Assembly (NCBI RefSeq): GCF_029016285.1
Contig: NZ_CP091976.1
Span: 1,302,001 to 1,366,000, forward strand
DNA from: Vibrio sp. DW001
GTDB lineage: Bacteria; Pseudomonadota; Gammaproteobacteria; Enterobacterales; Vibrionaceae
Direction of reading: 5' to 3'
DNA length: 64,000 nt
The position numbers and the translations under genes were made by a program. The first letter of the stretch is position 1; each line of letters opens with the position of its first letter. Below, in pieces: positions 54,828-63,233 of this stretch. Under the pieces are notes generated by a model. It worked only from the letters and a program-made list of their open reading frames with translations. It searched no databases and was not told the origin of the DNA.

Positions 54828-56147
54828 ATGAATGTCATTAAAGAAAGTTGCCCCGCATTAGTTGTTGCCGCGCCGAGCTCTGGCAGCGGTAAAACCACGG
54901 TGGTTGCAGCTATTGCACGGCATTTCACCAATCAAGGAAAGAAGGTTCGGGTATTTAAAACCGGACCTGATTTTATTGATCCGAACTTCCTCTCGTTTGC
55001 CTCTCGTCAACCTGTGTACCAGTTGGATTTCTGGATGTGTGGTGAGGAACATTGCAAACAGATGGTGACGGACGCCGCTAAAGATGCCGATTTAATTCTG
55101 ATAGAGGGGGTTATGGGAATGTTTGATGGTCAGTGTTCTAGCGCAGATATTGCCGCGACACTTGGTATCCCTGTGATGGCAGTTATTGATGCTGGTGCAA
55201 TGGCTCAGACATTTGGTGCCGTTGCCTACGGTTTAGCACATTTTCGTGACGATATTCAGATGTTCGGTGTTTTTGCAAATCGAGTTGGTTCGGCAGGCCA
55301 TGCTGAAATGCTCAAAGAAGCGCTGCCAGATTCGTTAGAATTTTGTGGTTATTTGCCCAAGAATAGCGGACTTACGCTACCAGAACGGCATTTGGGTTTG
55401 GTTCAGGCGCAGGAGTTGGAAGACCTTGATGAGCGATTAGACCTTGCGGCAGAACTGATTGCTCAAACTGGAGAAATACCATTACCACCAGCCGTAGAGT
55501 TTACATCTACAACCCAAATTCGAGTCAAACCGTATCTAGAAGGGACGACTATCGCCATTGCGAATGATACGGCGTTTAGCTTCCTCTATCAGGCGAACCT
55601 CGATCTGCTAAAGGAATCTGGAGCCGCTCTTACGTTCTTTTCTCCAATCAATGGTGAGTCGCTTCCCGTGTGTCATTCGCTTTATCTTCCGGGAGGCTAT
55701 CCTGAGTTATATCTTGACGAATTATCATCAAACACCGAACTGAGATCTCAAATTAGAGCCCACGTGGAGGCGGATAAGCCGGTTGTCGCAGAGTGTGGTG
55801 GCATGCTCTATCTAAACCAAACATTGGCGGGTATTGATGGGCAATCCACGTCAATGTGTGGTGTGTTGGATGCCGATTCGCAGATGCAATCGTCGTTGGC
55901 TGCCCTCGGTTTGGTTGAAGGGGAGCTAGCTCAAGAGCAGATGTTGCGGGGTCATACATTCCATTATTCTAAAACGAAATCGAAGGAACCGCAGTTATGC
56001 ATGCCCGTTTCACAGCGTGGTCGCAAGCTTGACCCTGTTTGGAAACATAAAAAGGTTATCGCATCCTATATCCACTGGTACTTTCCTTATAACTTTCCAT
56101 TGGTGGTCAAAATGTTTAAAGGTGAGTTATTTGGAGATGGATGTTGA
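54828..56147 (+). CDS. cbiA: Cobyrinic acid a,c-diamide synthase
   Basis: ATP- and glutamine-dependent amidase of 439 residues, a and c side chains. VVAAPSSGSGKTTVVAAIAR P-loop near residue 11, FKTGPDFIDPNF, LIEGVMGMFDG and the glutaminase nucleophile in VAECGGMLYL are seen. TAGGAG precedes the ATG. It overlaps cobC by 7 bases. Confidence 0.95.
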   Translation: MNVIKESCPALVVAAPSSGSGKTTVVAAIARHFTNQGKKVRVFKTGPDFIDPNFLSFASRQPVYQLDFWMCGEEHCKQMVTDAAKDADLILIEGVMGMFDGQCSSADIAATLGIPVMAVIDAGAMAQTFGAVAYGLAHFRDDIQMFGVFANRVGSAGHAEMLKEALPDSLEFCGYLPKNSGLTLPERHLGLVQAQELEDLDERLDLAAELIAQTGEIPLPPAVEFTSTTQIRVKPYLEGTTIAIANDTAFSFLYQANLDLLKESGAALTFFSPINGESLPVCHSLYLPGGYPELYLDELSSNTELRSQIRAHVEADKPVVAECGGMLYLNQTLAGIDGQSTSMCGVLDADSQMQSSLAALGLVEGELAQEQMLRGHTFHYSKTKSKEPQLCMPVSQRGRKLDPVWKHKKVIASYIHWYFPYNFPLVVKMFKGELFGDGC

Positions 56148-56707
56148 GGGTTGTATTGATCCGCCATGGGCAAACAGAATGGAATTTGGAAAGAAGAATT
56201 CAAGGCCGCCGCAACAGCGATCTTACCAAAGACGCAATAAGCAAGCTTAAACAAATAGAACTCCCTAAGCTTCGTTACCCTGTTATGTACACAAGTGACT
56301 TAGGGCGGGCTCGCGAGTCAGCACGTATTATAGCGAATCTGATTGGTATTGAGTTCACGCAGGATTCTCGCTTGCGCGAGCGTAAATTCGGTGTGCTTGA
56401 AGGCAAAGTAGTCAACCAAACACGGCAACTACGCGAACAGTGGCAGGCCTACCACCAACGTTATACAAAAAAGATAGGCAATGAATTTGGCTTCGAATCT
56501 GAAACCGATTTTGAACAGCGTATTTGCTCCTTTCTGTTAGAGTTAGATAAGCATCCTTCACAATCAGATATTGTCATCGTCTCTCATGGTGAATGGATAC
56601 GAGCTTTTATTAATATTGTAGAAGGGATCCCCTCATGGCACAGCGGCCGTGGTATTGAGGCCAATGGATTGCCTGTTATTATCGATACGCTCGTCGAGAT
56701 AAATTGA
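56141..56707 (+). CDS. cobC: Histidine phosphatase, CobC-like (alpha-ribazole phosphatase)
   Basis: Phosphoglycerate-mutase-fold phosphatase of 188 residues with LIRHGQTEWN (phospho-His10) near the start, the acid residue in LRERKFGVLEG and VSHGEWIRAF late. In the cobalamin pathway it removes the phosphate from alpha-ribazole-5-phosphate or adenosylcobalamin phosphate. General phosphatase families share this fold; the call rests on its place at the end of the cobalamin operon. Confidence 0.75.
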   Translation: MLRVVLIRHGQTEWNLERRIQGRRNSDLTKDAISKLKQIELPKLRYPVMYTSDLGRARESARIIANLIGIEFTQDSRLRERKFGVLEGKVVNQTRQLREQWQAYHQRYTKKIGNEFGFESETDFEQRICSFLLELDKHPSQSDIVIVSHGEWIRAFINIVEGIPSWHSGRGIEANGLPVIIDTLVEIN

Positions 56708-56717
56708 TATTTATCAA
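56704..56717 (+). promoter_or_regulatory. FNR site upstream of TPR-rdhAB
   Basis: TTGATATTTATCAA, perfect TTGAT-N4-ATCAA, overlapping the cobC stop codon. A TTGTAT hexamer at 56738-56743 would put the start near 56750, about 40 bp from the site, close to class II spacing. Identical in all 14 bases to the site before the cbiD riboswitch. Confidence 0.82.
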
Positions 56718-56826
56718 TGTTAGCCCTAACGGCTGATTTGTATCCCCCACCTTACTATTTCTACCTTTAGCCCTTAGCCTAATTCTATACCCTACTCATA
56801 ATAAGGTTATGTTGGGTAGAAAATGA

Positions 56827-57927
56827 ATGGATCATAATAAGGCAAATTGGGTAGAAGACCTGTTTCTCATTCTAGATATTGATGCCACTAAACAGGAGTG
56901 GCATCGTAAGGTTGAAGAGACCTTGTTCTCATTGAAAAATGAGGTGCAGTTTATGGTGTCGACATTAAATAATAACGAAAATCAGCTTATTCAAGAGGCG
57001 CAGAAGCGTGTAACCGGATTTTATATCAATGGGTCAAGAACCAATCTGACAATGGATATAAGAGTGATAGCCAGTGAAATTCTGCTGCGTCACCAACAAC
57101 CAGAACTCGCGCTCACGGTATTGCAACCGATAGAAATGGACGGAAGCAGCGAATACCTTATCAACTTTGGCCGGGCTCTGATGCAGATCGGTATTCTTGA
57201 TCAAGCTAAGCAATGCTTTATGAATGCCTGCGAAAAGAACCCGGAATCACCGGAACCATTTTTTCACCTAGCGTTCTGCTCAAGTGTCAGTGGGGATACA
57301 AAAAGCGCCGCTGGTTTTTATAAGGAAAGCTTACAAAAAGACCCGAAACATATAGGCAGTTTAATGAACCTTGCCTACCTCTATTACCAGCTTGAACAGT
57401 TTGAAGCTGCCATTGAATACGCCAGACAAGTCATCGTAATAGATAAAAACAACCCGGGTGGTTATCTTACGATGTGTGCCTGTCTTAATGCAACCAAGCG
57501 GTTTGTTGACAGCGCTAGCTACATTGAAAAAGCGCGTAAGTTATGCGGTGACAACATTCTTGAGTTGGACGAACTTGAGTGCGTGATCTGTTATGAGCGT
57601 AAACAGTATCAGAGAGCGGTTGATCTGGTTACTCGTTATCTGACAGCTTATCCGAAGGCCATTGATCTGCGCTATATCCGTGGAAATTCAAATATTCAAC
57701 TAGAAAACTGGAATGACGCTCTGGTCGATATGGATGAACTGTTGTCTCTAGAACCATTTGATACACAAACCCTCGAATCGAAATTTATTGTCTTGTATCG
57801 GGCTAAGCGTTGGCAGGAAGCTGAGATCGCGTATATCAAGTTGTTAGAAAACGCACCCCATCTGAGAGTTCAATACACAAAAGAATATACAGAAATCAGA
57901 ACAAACTTAGCAATTGTGATTGGGTAA
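56827..57927 (+). CDS. Tetratricopeptide-repeat protein in the rdh operon
   Basis: Soluble protein of 366 residues, no signal peptide. At least five TPR-like units are seen at about residues 95-330, e.g. PEPFFHLAFCSSVSGDTKSA, GSLMNLAYLYYQLEQFEAA and DLRYIRGNSNIQLENWNDA, spaced 34 residues apart. The N-terminal 90 residues are unrecognised. It is 36 bases before rdhA and probably transcribed with it. TPR proteins act as scaffolds or chaperones; a role in folding or cofactor loading of RdhA before Tat export is plausible but not shown. Confidence 0.8.
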   Translation: MDHNKANWVEDLFLILDIDATKQEWHRKVEETLFSLKNEVQFMVSTLNNNENQLIQEAQKRVTGFYINGSRTNLTMDIRVIASEILLRHQQPELALTVLQPIEMDGSSEYLINFGRALMQIGILDQAKQCFMNACEKNPESPEPFFHLAFCSSVSGDTKSAAGFYKESLQKDPKHIGSLMNLAYLYYQLEQFEAAIEYARQVIVIDKNNPGGYLTMCACLNATKRFVDSASYIEKARKLCGDNILELDELECVICYERKQYQRAVDLVTRYLTAYPKAIDLRYIRGNSNIQLENWNDALVDMDELLSLEPFDTQTLESKFIVLYRAKRWQEAEIAYIKLLENAPHLRVQYTKEYTEIRTNLAIVIG

Positions 57928-57963
57928 TCCATCGGTTTATCCTTACTTTAAGGAAGCAATTAA

Positions 57964-59601
57964 ATGAAAAAAGACGATAAAGCGGAGAATCCAAGCCGTC
58001 GCGATTTCCTCAAGATGGGGGGAGCCACCGCAGCGGTGGCGACCGTCGGCGTAGGAGCAGCGACAGGTTTTGTGTTAGGACGGGAGCCAGATCAAGATAC
58101 GGGCTGGGGAAGAACCGCAGCAGGAAAAGACATGTTCTTTGATCGCGAACCGTTTCGGGTCGACATCGCGCCCACATTGATTAAGGTGGGTACACAACAA
58201 CGTCCAGAAAGGGAAGATTTCTTATTCAAACGCCTCGGTATGATAGGAGGTGCGATACAAGGGGGTTGGGATCCTGCTGGTGGGTGGCAAAGTTGCCCAG
58301 ATGAGCGTGTTGTTAATTACTACCGTAAATTTCCTGCCCGTTGGCCAGAGATCGTTGAAGCATTTAAACAGGGTGCTATCTCTGCAAAGATGCAACATAA
58401 ATACTTGGATCGCTTCGTCATTGCCCATGCCTATGATCATGCTAACAATGCCTCTATGTATGGCCAGAATGGGGTGGAAATCAACTGGCCTCTTCCTCCT
58501 CATGGTGACCCTTCCGTTGCAGATTATAAGAGCATCTATGATGACCAGTATGGCGATCCATCTGCAGGTCGTGTTGGCTTAAAAAGCTCGGGTTTGGTGA
58601 GTGAAGAAGATAAGGTCAATGAAAACCGTCCAATAATTAAGAAGCGTGAATTTAAGACTCCTGCTCATGCGAGTAAATTGATTAAAAAGGTGGCTCATCA
58701 AATGGGGTGCAGCTTTGTTGGTATCACTGCCATTGACCCGGATTTCATCTTTAAAAACATCATGCGTGGTGTTGAAAATGATGGTGAAAATTGGGGCGAT
58801 AAAATTCCGGATCATTGGAAGTCGGTCATTATTCTTGGCGTCCCAATGAGCTGGGATGGTATGTACGCGGCACCGGGTTACGGGACGTCTTATGAAGCTT
58901 ATAGTGAAGTGCGTTTTGCCGCCGGTAAATTAGAGGTATTTTTAAATCGCCTTGGTTGGGCAGGACGAGCCATGGTTCCGGGTGGAGATTATGAAATGAC
59001 GTTGCCGCCGCTAGCCGTAAAAGCGGGGCTTGGAGAGTCGGCTCGAAATGGCTGCTTAATAACGCCAGAAGTGGGACCCAATATTCGTTTAGCATGTGTG
59101 GTCACGGACCTAGAGTTTGAGCATGATAAGCCTATTGATATCGGTGTTCGAGACTTCTGTAATGAATGCAAAATCTGTGCGACATCATGCCCAAGTGGGT
59201 CCATTAGTTTAGCGGACGGACCTGATACAATACAACGTGGCTACAAGATCTTCGAGTTCAACCAAGATAGCTGCTATCGCATGTGGTCGTCATTGCCTTC
59301 TAATGGTCAACAAGGGTGTCGGGTTTGTATTGCGGTCTGTCCGTATACGCGGCGTAATAATTGGATCCACACCTTGGTTAAGGAAGCGGACCCCCGAGAC
59401 CCAACAGGATTAACACGAAAAGCATTATTAGCGATGCAACACAACTTTTTTTATTATCCTGATGCAGAGTCTTATGCCGCGCCACATAATGGAGGTCGAT
59501 TAGCAAACTACCATCAACCTCCAGAATGGTTACGCTCAGAAGAGTTCTTCAAAGGCATTGATAAAGACTGGGATTATGACGGTAACTGGGAGGGATTCTA
59601 A
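57964..59601 (+). CDS. rdhA: Reductive dehalogenase catalytic subunit (respiratory RdhA)
   Basis: Tat-exported corrinoid iron-sulfur protein of 545 residues. Twin-arginine signal SRRDFLKMGG at 10-20; the cleavage region follows a hydrophobic stretch to about 37. C-terminal clusters are complete: C399-C402-C405-C409 (CX2CX2CX3CP) and C437, C452, C455, C459-P, the RdhA pattern. The segment AGLGESARNGCLITPEVG (about 354-371) is the conserved RdhA substrate/corrinoid region; active-site Tyr is likely Tyr310 or Tyr313. It would reduce an organohalide at the outer face of the membrane. Followed by rdhB with a one-base stop-start overlap. Substrate unknown. Queuosine EpoxyQ-reductase-like proteins are smaller and lack Tat and RdhB. 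Confidence 0.92.
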   Translation: MKKDDKAENPSRRDFLKMGGATAAVATVGVGAATGFVLGREPDQDTGWGRTAAGKDMFFDREPFRVDIAPTLIKVGTQQRPEREDFLFKRLGMIGGAIQGGWDPAGGWQSCPDERVVNYYRKFPARWPEIVEAFKQGAISAKMQHKYLDRFVIAHAYDHANNASMYGQNGVEINWPLPPHGDPSVADYKSIYDDQYGDPSAGRVGLKSSGLVSEEDKVNENRPIIKKREFKTPAHASKLIKKVAHQMGCSFVGITAIDPDFIFKNIMRGVENDGENWGDKIPDHWKSVIILGVPMSWDGMYAAPGYGTSYEAYSEVRFAAGKLEVFLNRLGWAGRAMVPGGDYEMTLPPLAVKAGLGESARNGCLITPEVGPNIRLACVVTDLEFEHDKPIDIGVRDFCNECKICATSCPSGSISLADGPDTIQRGYKIFEFNQDSCYRMWSSLPSNGQQGCRVCIAVCPYTRRNNWIHTLVKEADPRDPTGLTRKALLAMQHNFFYYPDAESYAAPHNGGRLANYHQPPEWLRSEEFFKGIDKDWDYDGNWEGF

Positions 59602-59918
59602 TGTTTCCACAATCAACGATTTTAGACCCAATTTTTTGGATGGTACTTGGCGCTGTTCAGGTGTTTATTTATCAGTCAGCTAAGCTATGGGCGCAAGATT
59701 ATGGCCTAAGTATGAATGGCTGGAAGTGGACACTAGTCATGGGTTGGTGGTTTTCTCTTATCCTCACTATCGCAGGTGCATTTACGCTGCTTGGTGAGAA
59801 TGAAGGTAATGCTGGTTGGTATTTCCTTGGTTTCGTCGGGACGGCAATTATCATTGGAGGCGCGATTTTGCTGAAGATTCTCTTAGTCTTGAGTGAAAAA
59901 GCAAAACTGACGGCTTAA
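59601..59918 (+). CDS. rdhB: Reductive dehalogenase membrane anchor RdhB
   Basis: Integral membrane protein of 105 residues with three helices (about 10-27, 41-60, 72-95), the size and topology of RdhB anchors that hold RdhA at the periplasmic face. The helices include WMVLGAVQVFIYQSA and WWFSLILTIAGAFTL. It shares one base with the rdhA stop. No other function is suggested by its sequence. Confidence 0.85.
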   Translation: MFPQSTILDPIFWMVLGAVQVFIYQSAKLWAQDYGLSMNGWKWTLVMGWWFSLILTIAGAFTLLGENEGNAGWYFLGFVGTAIIIGGAILLKILLVLSEKAKLTA

Positions 59919-59927
59919 TGTCTTACT

Positions 59928-59958
59928 AAACCTTCTGCATGTAACTTGTGGAGGGTTT
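59928..59958 (+). terminator. Possible weak terminator after rdhB
   Basis: AAACCTTC with GAGGGTTT (one G-T pair), 15-base loop, followed by CCTTTCTTCC rather than a clean T-run. Confidence 0.25.
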
Positions 59959-60131
59959 CCTTTCTTCCTTTCTCTCTATTCTAAAAATAGTTCAATAACC
60001 TGATTGATATCAAGGTCATTACCAATGGCACAAATGTATCCTTCAAGGGTCTAAATAGACCTTTAGCCAACGTCCGAATTGGCTATCCTATAAACCCAGA
60101 GAGATGAGCTAACCATAGATAGAAATCTAGT

Positions 60132-61001
60132 ATGATAGAAAACATTTGCTTTGATAACGATAGCTACTTGATGGGTATTAGTGTTGGTAGCATAAAGAAC
60201 CTTATTTTTCGTAGAGGTAAGGAAGAATTGACGAAACCTCATCGAGTCGAGTTTTACGCGTTAATTTTGATCACAGAAGGCAATGGCTACCATTATATTG
60301 ATAACAAACTCTTCCATTGCCGACCGGGTACGTTGTTGGTGTTAAGCCCGCATCAAGTCCATTATTTTGATTCCCTTTTTCAGTGGGATGGGTATGTTGT
60401 CACTTTTCAAGATTCGGAAGTCTTTCCCGTTGATAATTTATCTGCAAACTTCGCGATTACTAAGGCGATCAGAAGTGTTGATAACATGAATGATGTGCTG
60501 GATTTGGTAGGACGCGAGTTCAGTATGTTGTACGAAGAGTGTCAGGCCCGTCAAGATCTAGTGAGTGCCAGACTACAAAGAAACTTGCTACAAAGTATTC
60601 TTTATAAAATATTTTTTAGGCATAACTACTGTCAACAGGAAATGTGCTGCAGCAAAGAGTTTGGATCTTTCCAAATATTCAGTGACTCGGTAGAGGAAGG
60701 TTTTAATCATCGACACAATGTAAGTGACTACACAGACGACGTGCGGATGTCGGTTAAACGGCTCAACTCAGTCTGTCAAAAGGTGAAAGGCGTGTCGGCT
60801 AAGCAGGTTATCGATGCTCGATTGATACTTGAAGCGAAACGATTGATTGGTTACACCTCTACCCCTATCTCTGACATTGCGTTTAGTTTGGGGTTTAATG
60901 AACCAACGAATTTAGCCAAGTTTTTTAAAAAACATACGAATATCTCACCAACGGAGTTTAGGAATATGTCTAAGTTTTTTTCCGAGAATAATCCCGGCTA
61001 A
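60132..61001 (+). CDS. AraC-family transcriptional regulator next to rdhAB
   Basis: Regulator of 289 residues: N-terminal cupin-like ligand domain (about 20-100; HYIDNKLFHCRPGTLLVLSPHQVHYF split) and a C-terminal AraC double HTH (about 185-280, ending GFNEPTNLAKFFKKHTNISP). It starts 214 bases after rdhB. A local organohalide sensor is possible; known rdh regulators are mostly CprK-, MarR- or two-component types, so an AraC type would be unusual. It might instead serve genes beyond the IS. No target site is obvious. Confidence 0.85.
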   Translation: MIENICFDNDSYLMGISVGSIKNLIFRRGKEELTKPHRVEFYALILITEGNGYHYIDNKLFHCRPGTLLVLSPHQVHYFDSLFQWDGYVVTFQDSEVFPVDNLSANFAITKAIRSVDNMNDVLDLVGREFSMLYEECQARQDLVSARLQRNLLQSILYKIFFRHNYCQQEMCCSKEFGSFQIFSDSVEEGFNHRHNVSDYTDDVRMSVKRLNSVCQKVKGVSAKQVIDARLILEAKRLIGYTSTPISDIAFSLGFNEPTNLAKFFKKHTNISPTEFRNMSKFFSENNPG

Positions 61002-61241
61002 TAGAGCGAGTTTGCAGCACTACAAATGGTCGATACTCGTAATTATCACGAATATCAACCATTGTTCCATTCCTTATACGATCGTTTGTTGATCGGTTAG
61101 TAGGAGACAGATTTTGTAAACCAAGGCGACCGGGAATCCGTCACTTCGAATAACTCATACTTTCTATTTAGGGTTTGTCCACCATCTCTAGTGATAGGTT
61201 GCAACTGTAACTCGGAATTGCCCCAATATATGGTACGTCCC

Positions 61242-61454
61242 GTTATTGCAAGTAGAGTTAAAAATAACGAGCTGATTTGCGCTAATATATTCAGAGTCTA
61301 TTAGAGACTGTCATTAGTCTCAGCTCTATGATGAGGTGTGCGCCAGACTGTCCTCACAAAACGAAAAGCATTTTAAGTTGCTGTTTGGGGCAACAGGTCT
61401 TCAGTCTGGTGGTCTAACCGTTGTGTCATCTTTAATTCTCATTGCAAATTCTGA
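61242..61454 (-). ncRNA. Candidate seekRNA/bridge-RNA region of the IS1111 element
   Basis: 213 non-coding bases downstream of the transposase, inside the inverted repeat. IS1111-group elements are reported to encode a guide RNA in this position that specifies target and donor. Only position supports this; the RNA loops were not resolved by eye. Confidence 0.4.
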
Positions 61455-62471
61455 TTATGTTCTTATTTCAAAAGATTTTTTATGGACTAAAATTGCCCAC
61501 GCTATACGGGCTATCTTGTTGGCTAGTGCTACCACGGCCACGTTAAAAGGTTTTCGTTTCTTAAGCTCAATAAGCCATGAACCAAAATATTTTTCGACCG
61601 ACTTATCTCTCCATAAAATTGACCTTGCGGCATGGATAAATAGCGTTCTCAGTTCTTTATTTCCTCGTTTTGATATCCCAAGTAGCGTTGACTTGCCACC
61701 CGTAGAATATTGAACAGGAACAAGCCCGATCCATGCAGCGAAATTTCGCCCGTTTTTGAAGTCATTTGGATTACCGACAGTTGATATACAAGCGCTAGCG
61801 ATAACTGGGCCAATACCAGGAACAGTCTGTAATTGTTTTACTTGCTCATTGTCAGCGAGAATTCTCTCGACCTTGTCTGCTTGTGAGTCTATACGTTCAT
61901 TGAGGTTCTGATAGTGTTCATGTAGCTCACTCAATTCAAAGATGATTAGAGGAGGAAGGTGTTGATTCTTATCTACCAACCACTGGAATAAACCTTTCAT
62001 ACTAGCGTGCCCTTTTGGCAAACTTATCCCGAACTCAAGAAGGATAGATCCTATTCGGTTCATACAAGCGGTGCGCTCTCTAATATATCCGCTGCGAATT
62101 TTCCGAATGGTAGATACCACTTGAGCTGATTCGGTTTTTGCTGAAGAAAACCTCATTGTTGGCCGTGAAGCTGCCTCTGCGATAGCATCAGCATCGATGA
62201 AATCATTTTTATTGGTTTTAACGTATGGCTTTACATATTGTGGAGGGATTAGCTTGGCTGTATGACCAAGTTCAGCGCACTTTCTAGCTAGCCAATGAGA
62301 CCCGCCACACGACTCCATGGCTATAATTACAGGCTCATGGAAAGATAAGAACTCTAGTAATTTCTGGCGAGTAAGCTTTTTCTTAAATAATTGATGTCCA
62401 GCTTGGTCATGACCAACTAAATGAAAAGAGTTCTTACCTAGGTCGATTCCGATAATGTGTGAGTTATTCAT
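61455..62471 (-). CDS. IS110/IS1111 family transposase
   Basis: DEDD recombinase of 338 residues, full length. RuvC-like part: Asp10 in IIGIDLGKNSF, Glu53 in AMESCGG and the Asp90-Asp93 cluster NDFIDADAIAEA. The C-terminal transposase-20 domain has VPGIGPVIASA and FAAWIGLVP with the Ser-rich STGGKSTLLGISKRGNK segment. The frame is intact, so the element may still be active. It lies 454 bases past the AraC gene on the opposite strand. Confidence 0.93.
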   Translation of the reverse strand: MNNSHIIGIDLGKNSFHLVGHDQAGHQLFKKKLTRQKLLEFLSFHEPVIIAMESCGGSHWLARKCAELGHTAKLIPPQYVKPYVKTNKNDFIDADAIAEAASRPTMRFSSAKTESAQVVSTIRKIRSGYIRERTACMNRIGSILLEFGISLPKGHASMKGLFQWLVDKNQHLPPLIIFELSELHEHYQNLNERIDSQADKVERILADNEQVKQLQTVPGIGPVIASACISTVGNPNDFKNGRNFAAWIGLVPVQYSTGGKSTLLGISKRGNKELRTLFIHAARSILWRDKSVEKYFGSWLIELKKRKPFNVAVVALANKIARIAWAILVHKKSFEIRT

Positions 62472-62678
62472 GTGGCACTTTCCTTTAAAGACTAAACCAG
62501 TTCAAGTTTAGCTGAAGGGAGGGACGTACCATCTCATTAAACGTGTTTACTTTGTCATTTACCGATAAATGCTGTCCCTGATTTATCGGCATTATCTGCG
62601 CAAACGGAAGCTAAGATGCGGTGCAAGGTTTCTCTCGATTACGTATAAGAATCATTGTTGCGTGGGATGAGCACACAA

Positions 62679-63233
62679 TTACTCATAGACCACATCAAGC
62701 TTGCAGTTGGTTCTTTCGAATCCTGATAACGTGTTCGAGTAAAAAAGACTGACCGTAACCTGCTGCTTTTTTTCAAGAATATGATTGTAATGACCTCTGC
62801 ATGTAATAAGTCGGTCATTATCAGCTACTACAACAAAATCAACTCTAGATTTACCAGTACTAGTCGTCCCAGACTCAATTACAGGTAAACCAGCAATGAC
62901 TTTTTCGTCATAATGAAAGTATTTGTCAGTAATTATGAGCAAATGAATGAGAGAAATCCAAGTGAAGAAAACTATTGTTTTATACGAATACTTCTTGTAC
63001 CAAGGCTTCTTTTTAGCGCTATATTGCTTAAAGGTACTTGAGACATCTTCTGTATATTTAATTGTTTTTGATGCCTTGAACTTAACGGAAAAAAGCGAAT
63101 AAACAACGGCACCAGAAACGACCATTATCAAAGCCGAATATACGAAATTATGAGTGATGTCATAGTTGAAGTCTGCGAGGAGACAGCAGAAAAAGATCTG
63201 AAAAAACAGTTCACCAATAATCCAAAACTTCAA
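62679..63233 (-). CDS. Small membrane protein of unknown function
   Basis: Not recognised. 184 residues with helices at about 4-22, 31-50 and 86-103, a basic loop in between (SAKKKPWYKKYSYK) and a soluble C-terminal domain of about 75 residues rich in beta strands with two Cys (CRGHY, NCKLD). It lies alone to the right of the IS element. The lower coding quality of the surroundings suggests accessory or recently acquired DNA. Confidence 0.6.
   Translation of the reverse strand: MKFWIIGELFFQIFFCCLLADFNYDITHNFVYSALIMVVSGAVVYSLFSVKFKASKTIKYTEDVSSTFKQYSAKKKPWYKKYSYKTIVFFTWISLIHLLIITDKYFHYDEKVIAGLPVIESGTTSTGKSRVDFVVVADNDRLITCRGHYNHILEKKQQVTVSLFYSNTLSGFERTNCKLDVVYE

Larger units (their letters stand above)
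61230..62532 (-). mobile_element. IS110-family element, IS1111 group
   Basis: Perfect 12-bp subterminal inverted repeats ATGGTACGTCCC at 61230-61241 and its reverse complement at 62521-62532 flank one DEDD transposase gene. The true ends should lie a few bases outside the repeats. The 5' non-coding part is about 50 bases and the 3' part about 210, the arrangement of the IS1111 group. No disrupted gene was recognised around it, and target duplication is not expected for this family. The region 61002-61229 to its left holds nothing recognisable. Confidence 0.85.

Noticed and set aside
57964..59601. RdhA-like gene as epoxyqueuosine reductase (QueG)
   Set aside because: QueG has no Tat signal and no RdhB partner; this protein has both and the long N-terminal region of respiratory RdhA.
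60004..60013. TTGATATCAA as an FNR or CprK site before the rdh-side araC
   Set aside because: There is no 4-base spacer between the half-sites and it does not fit TTAAT-N4-ATTAA, so it was not counted in the FNR set.
61336..61713. 125-codon plus-strand frame inside the IS element
   Set aside because: It is antisense to the intact transposase and its 3' non-coding region and has no recognisable domain.
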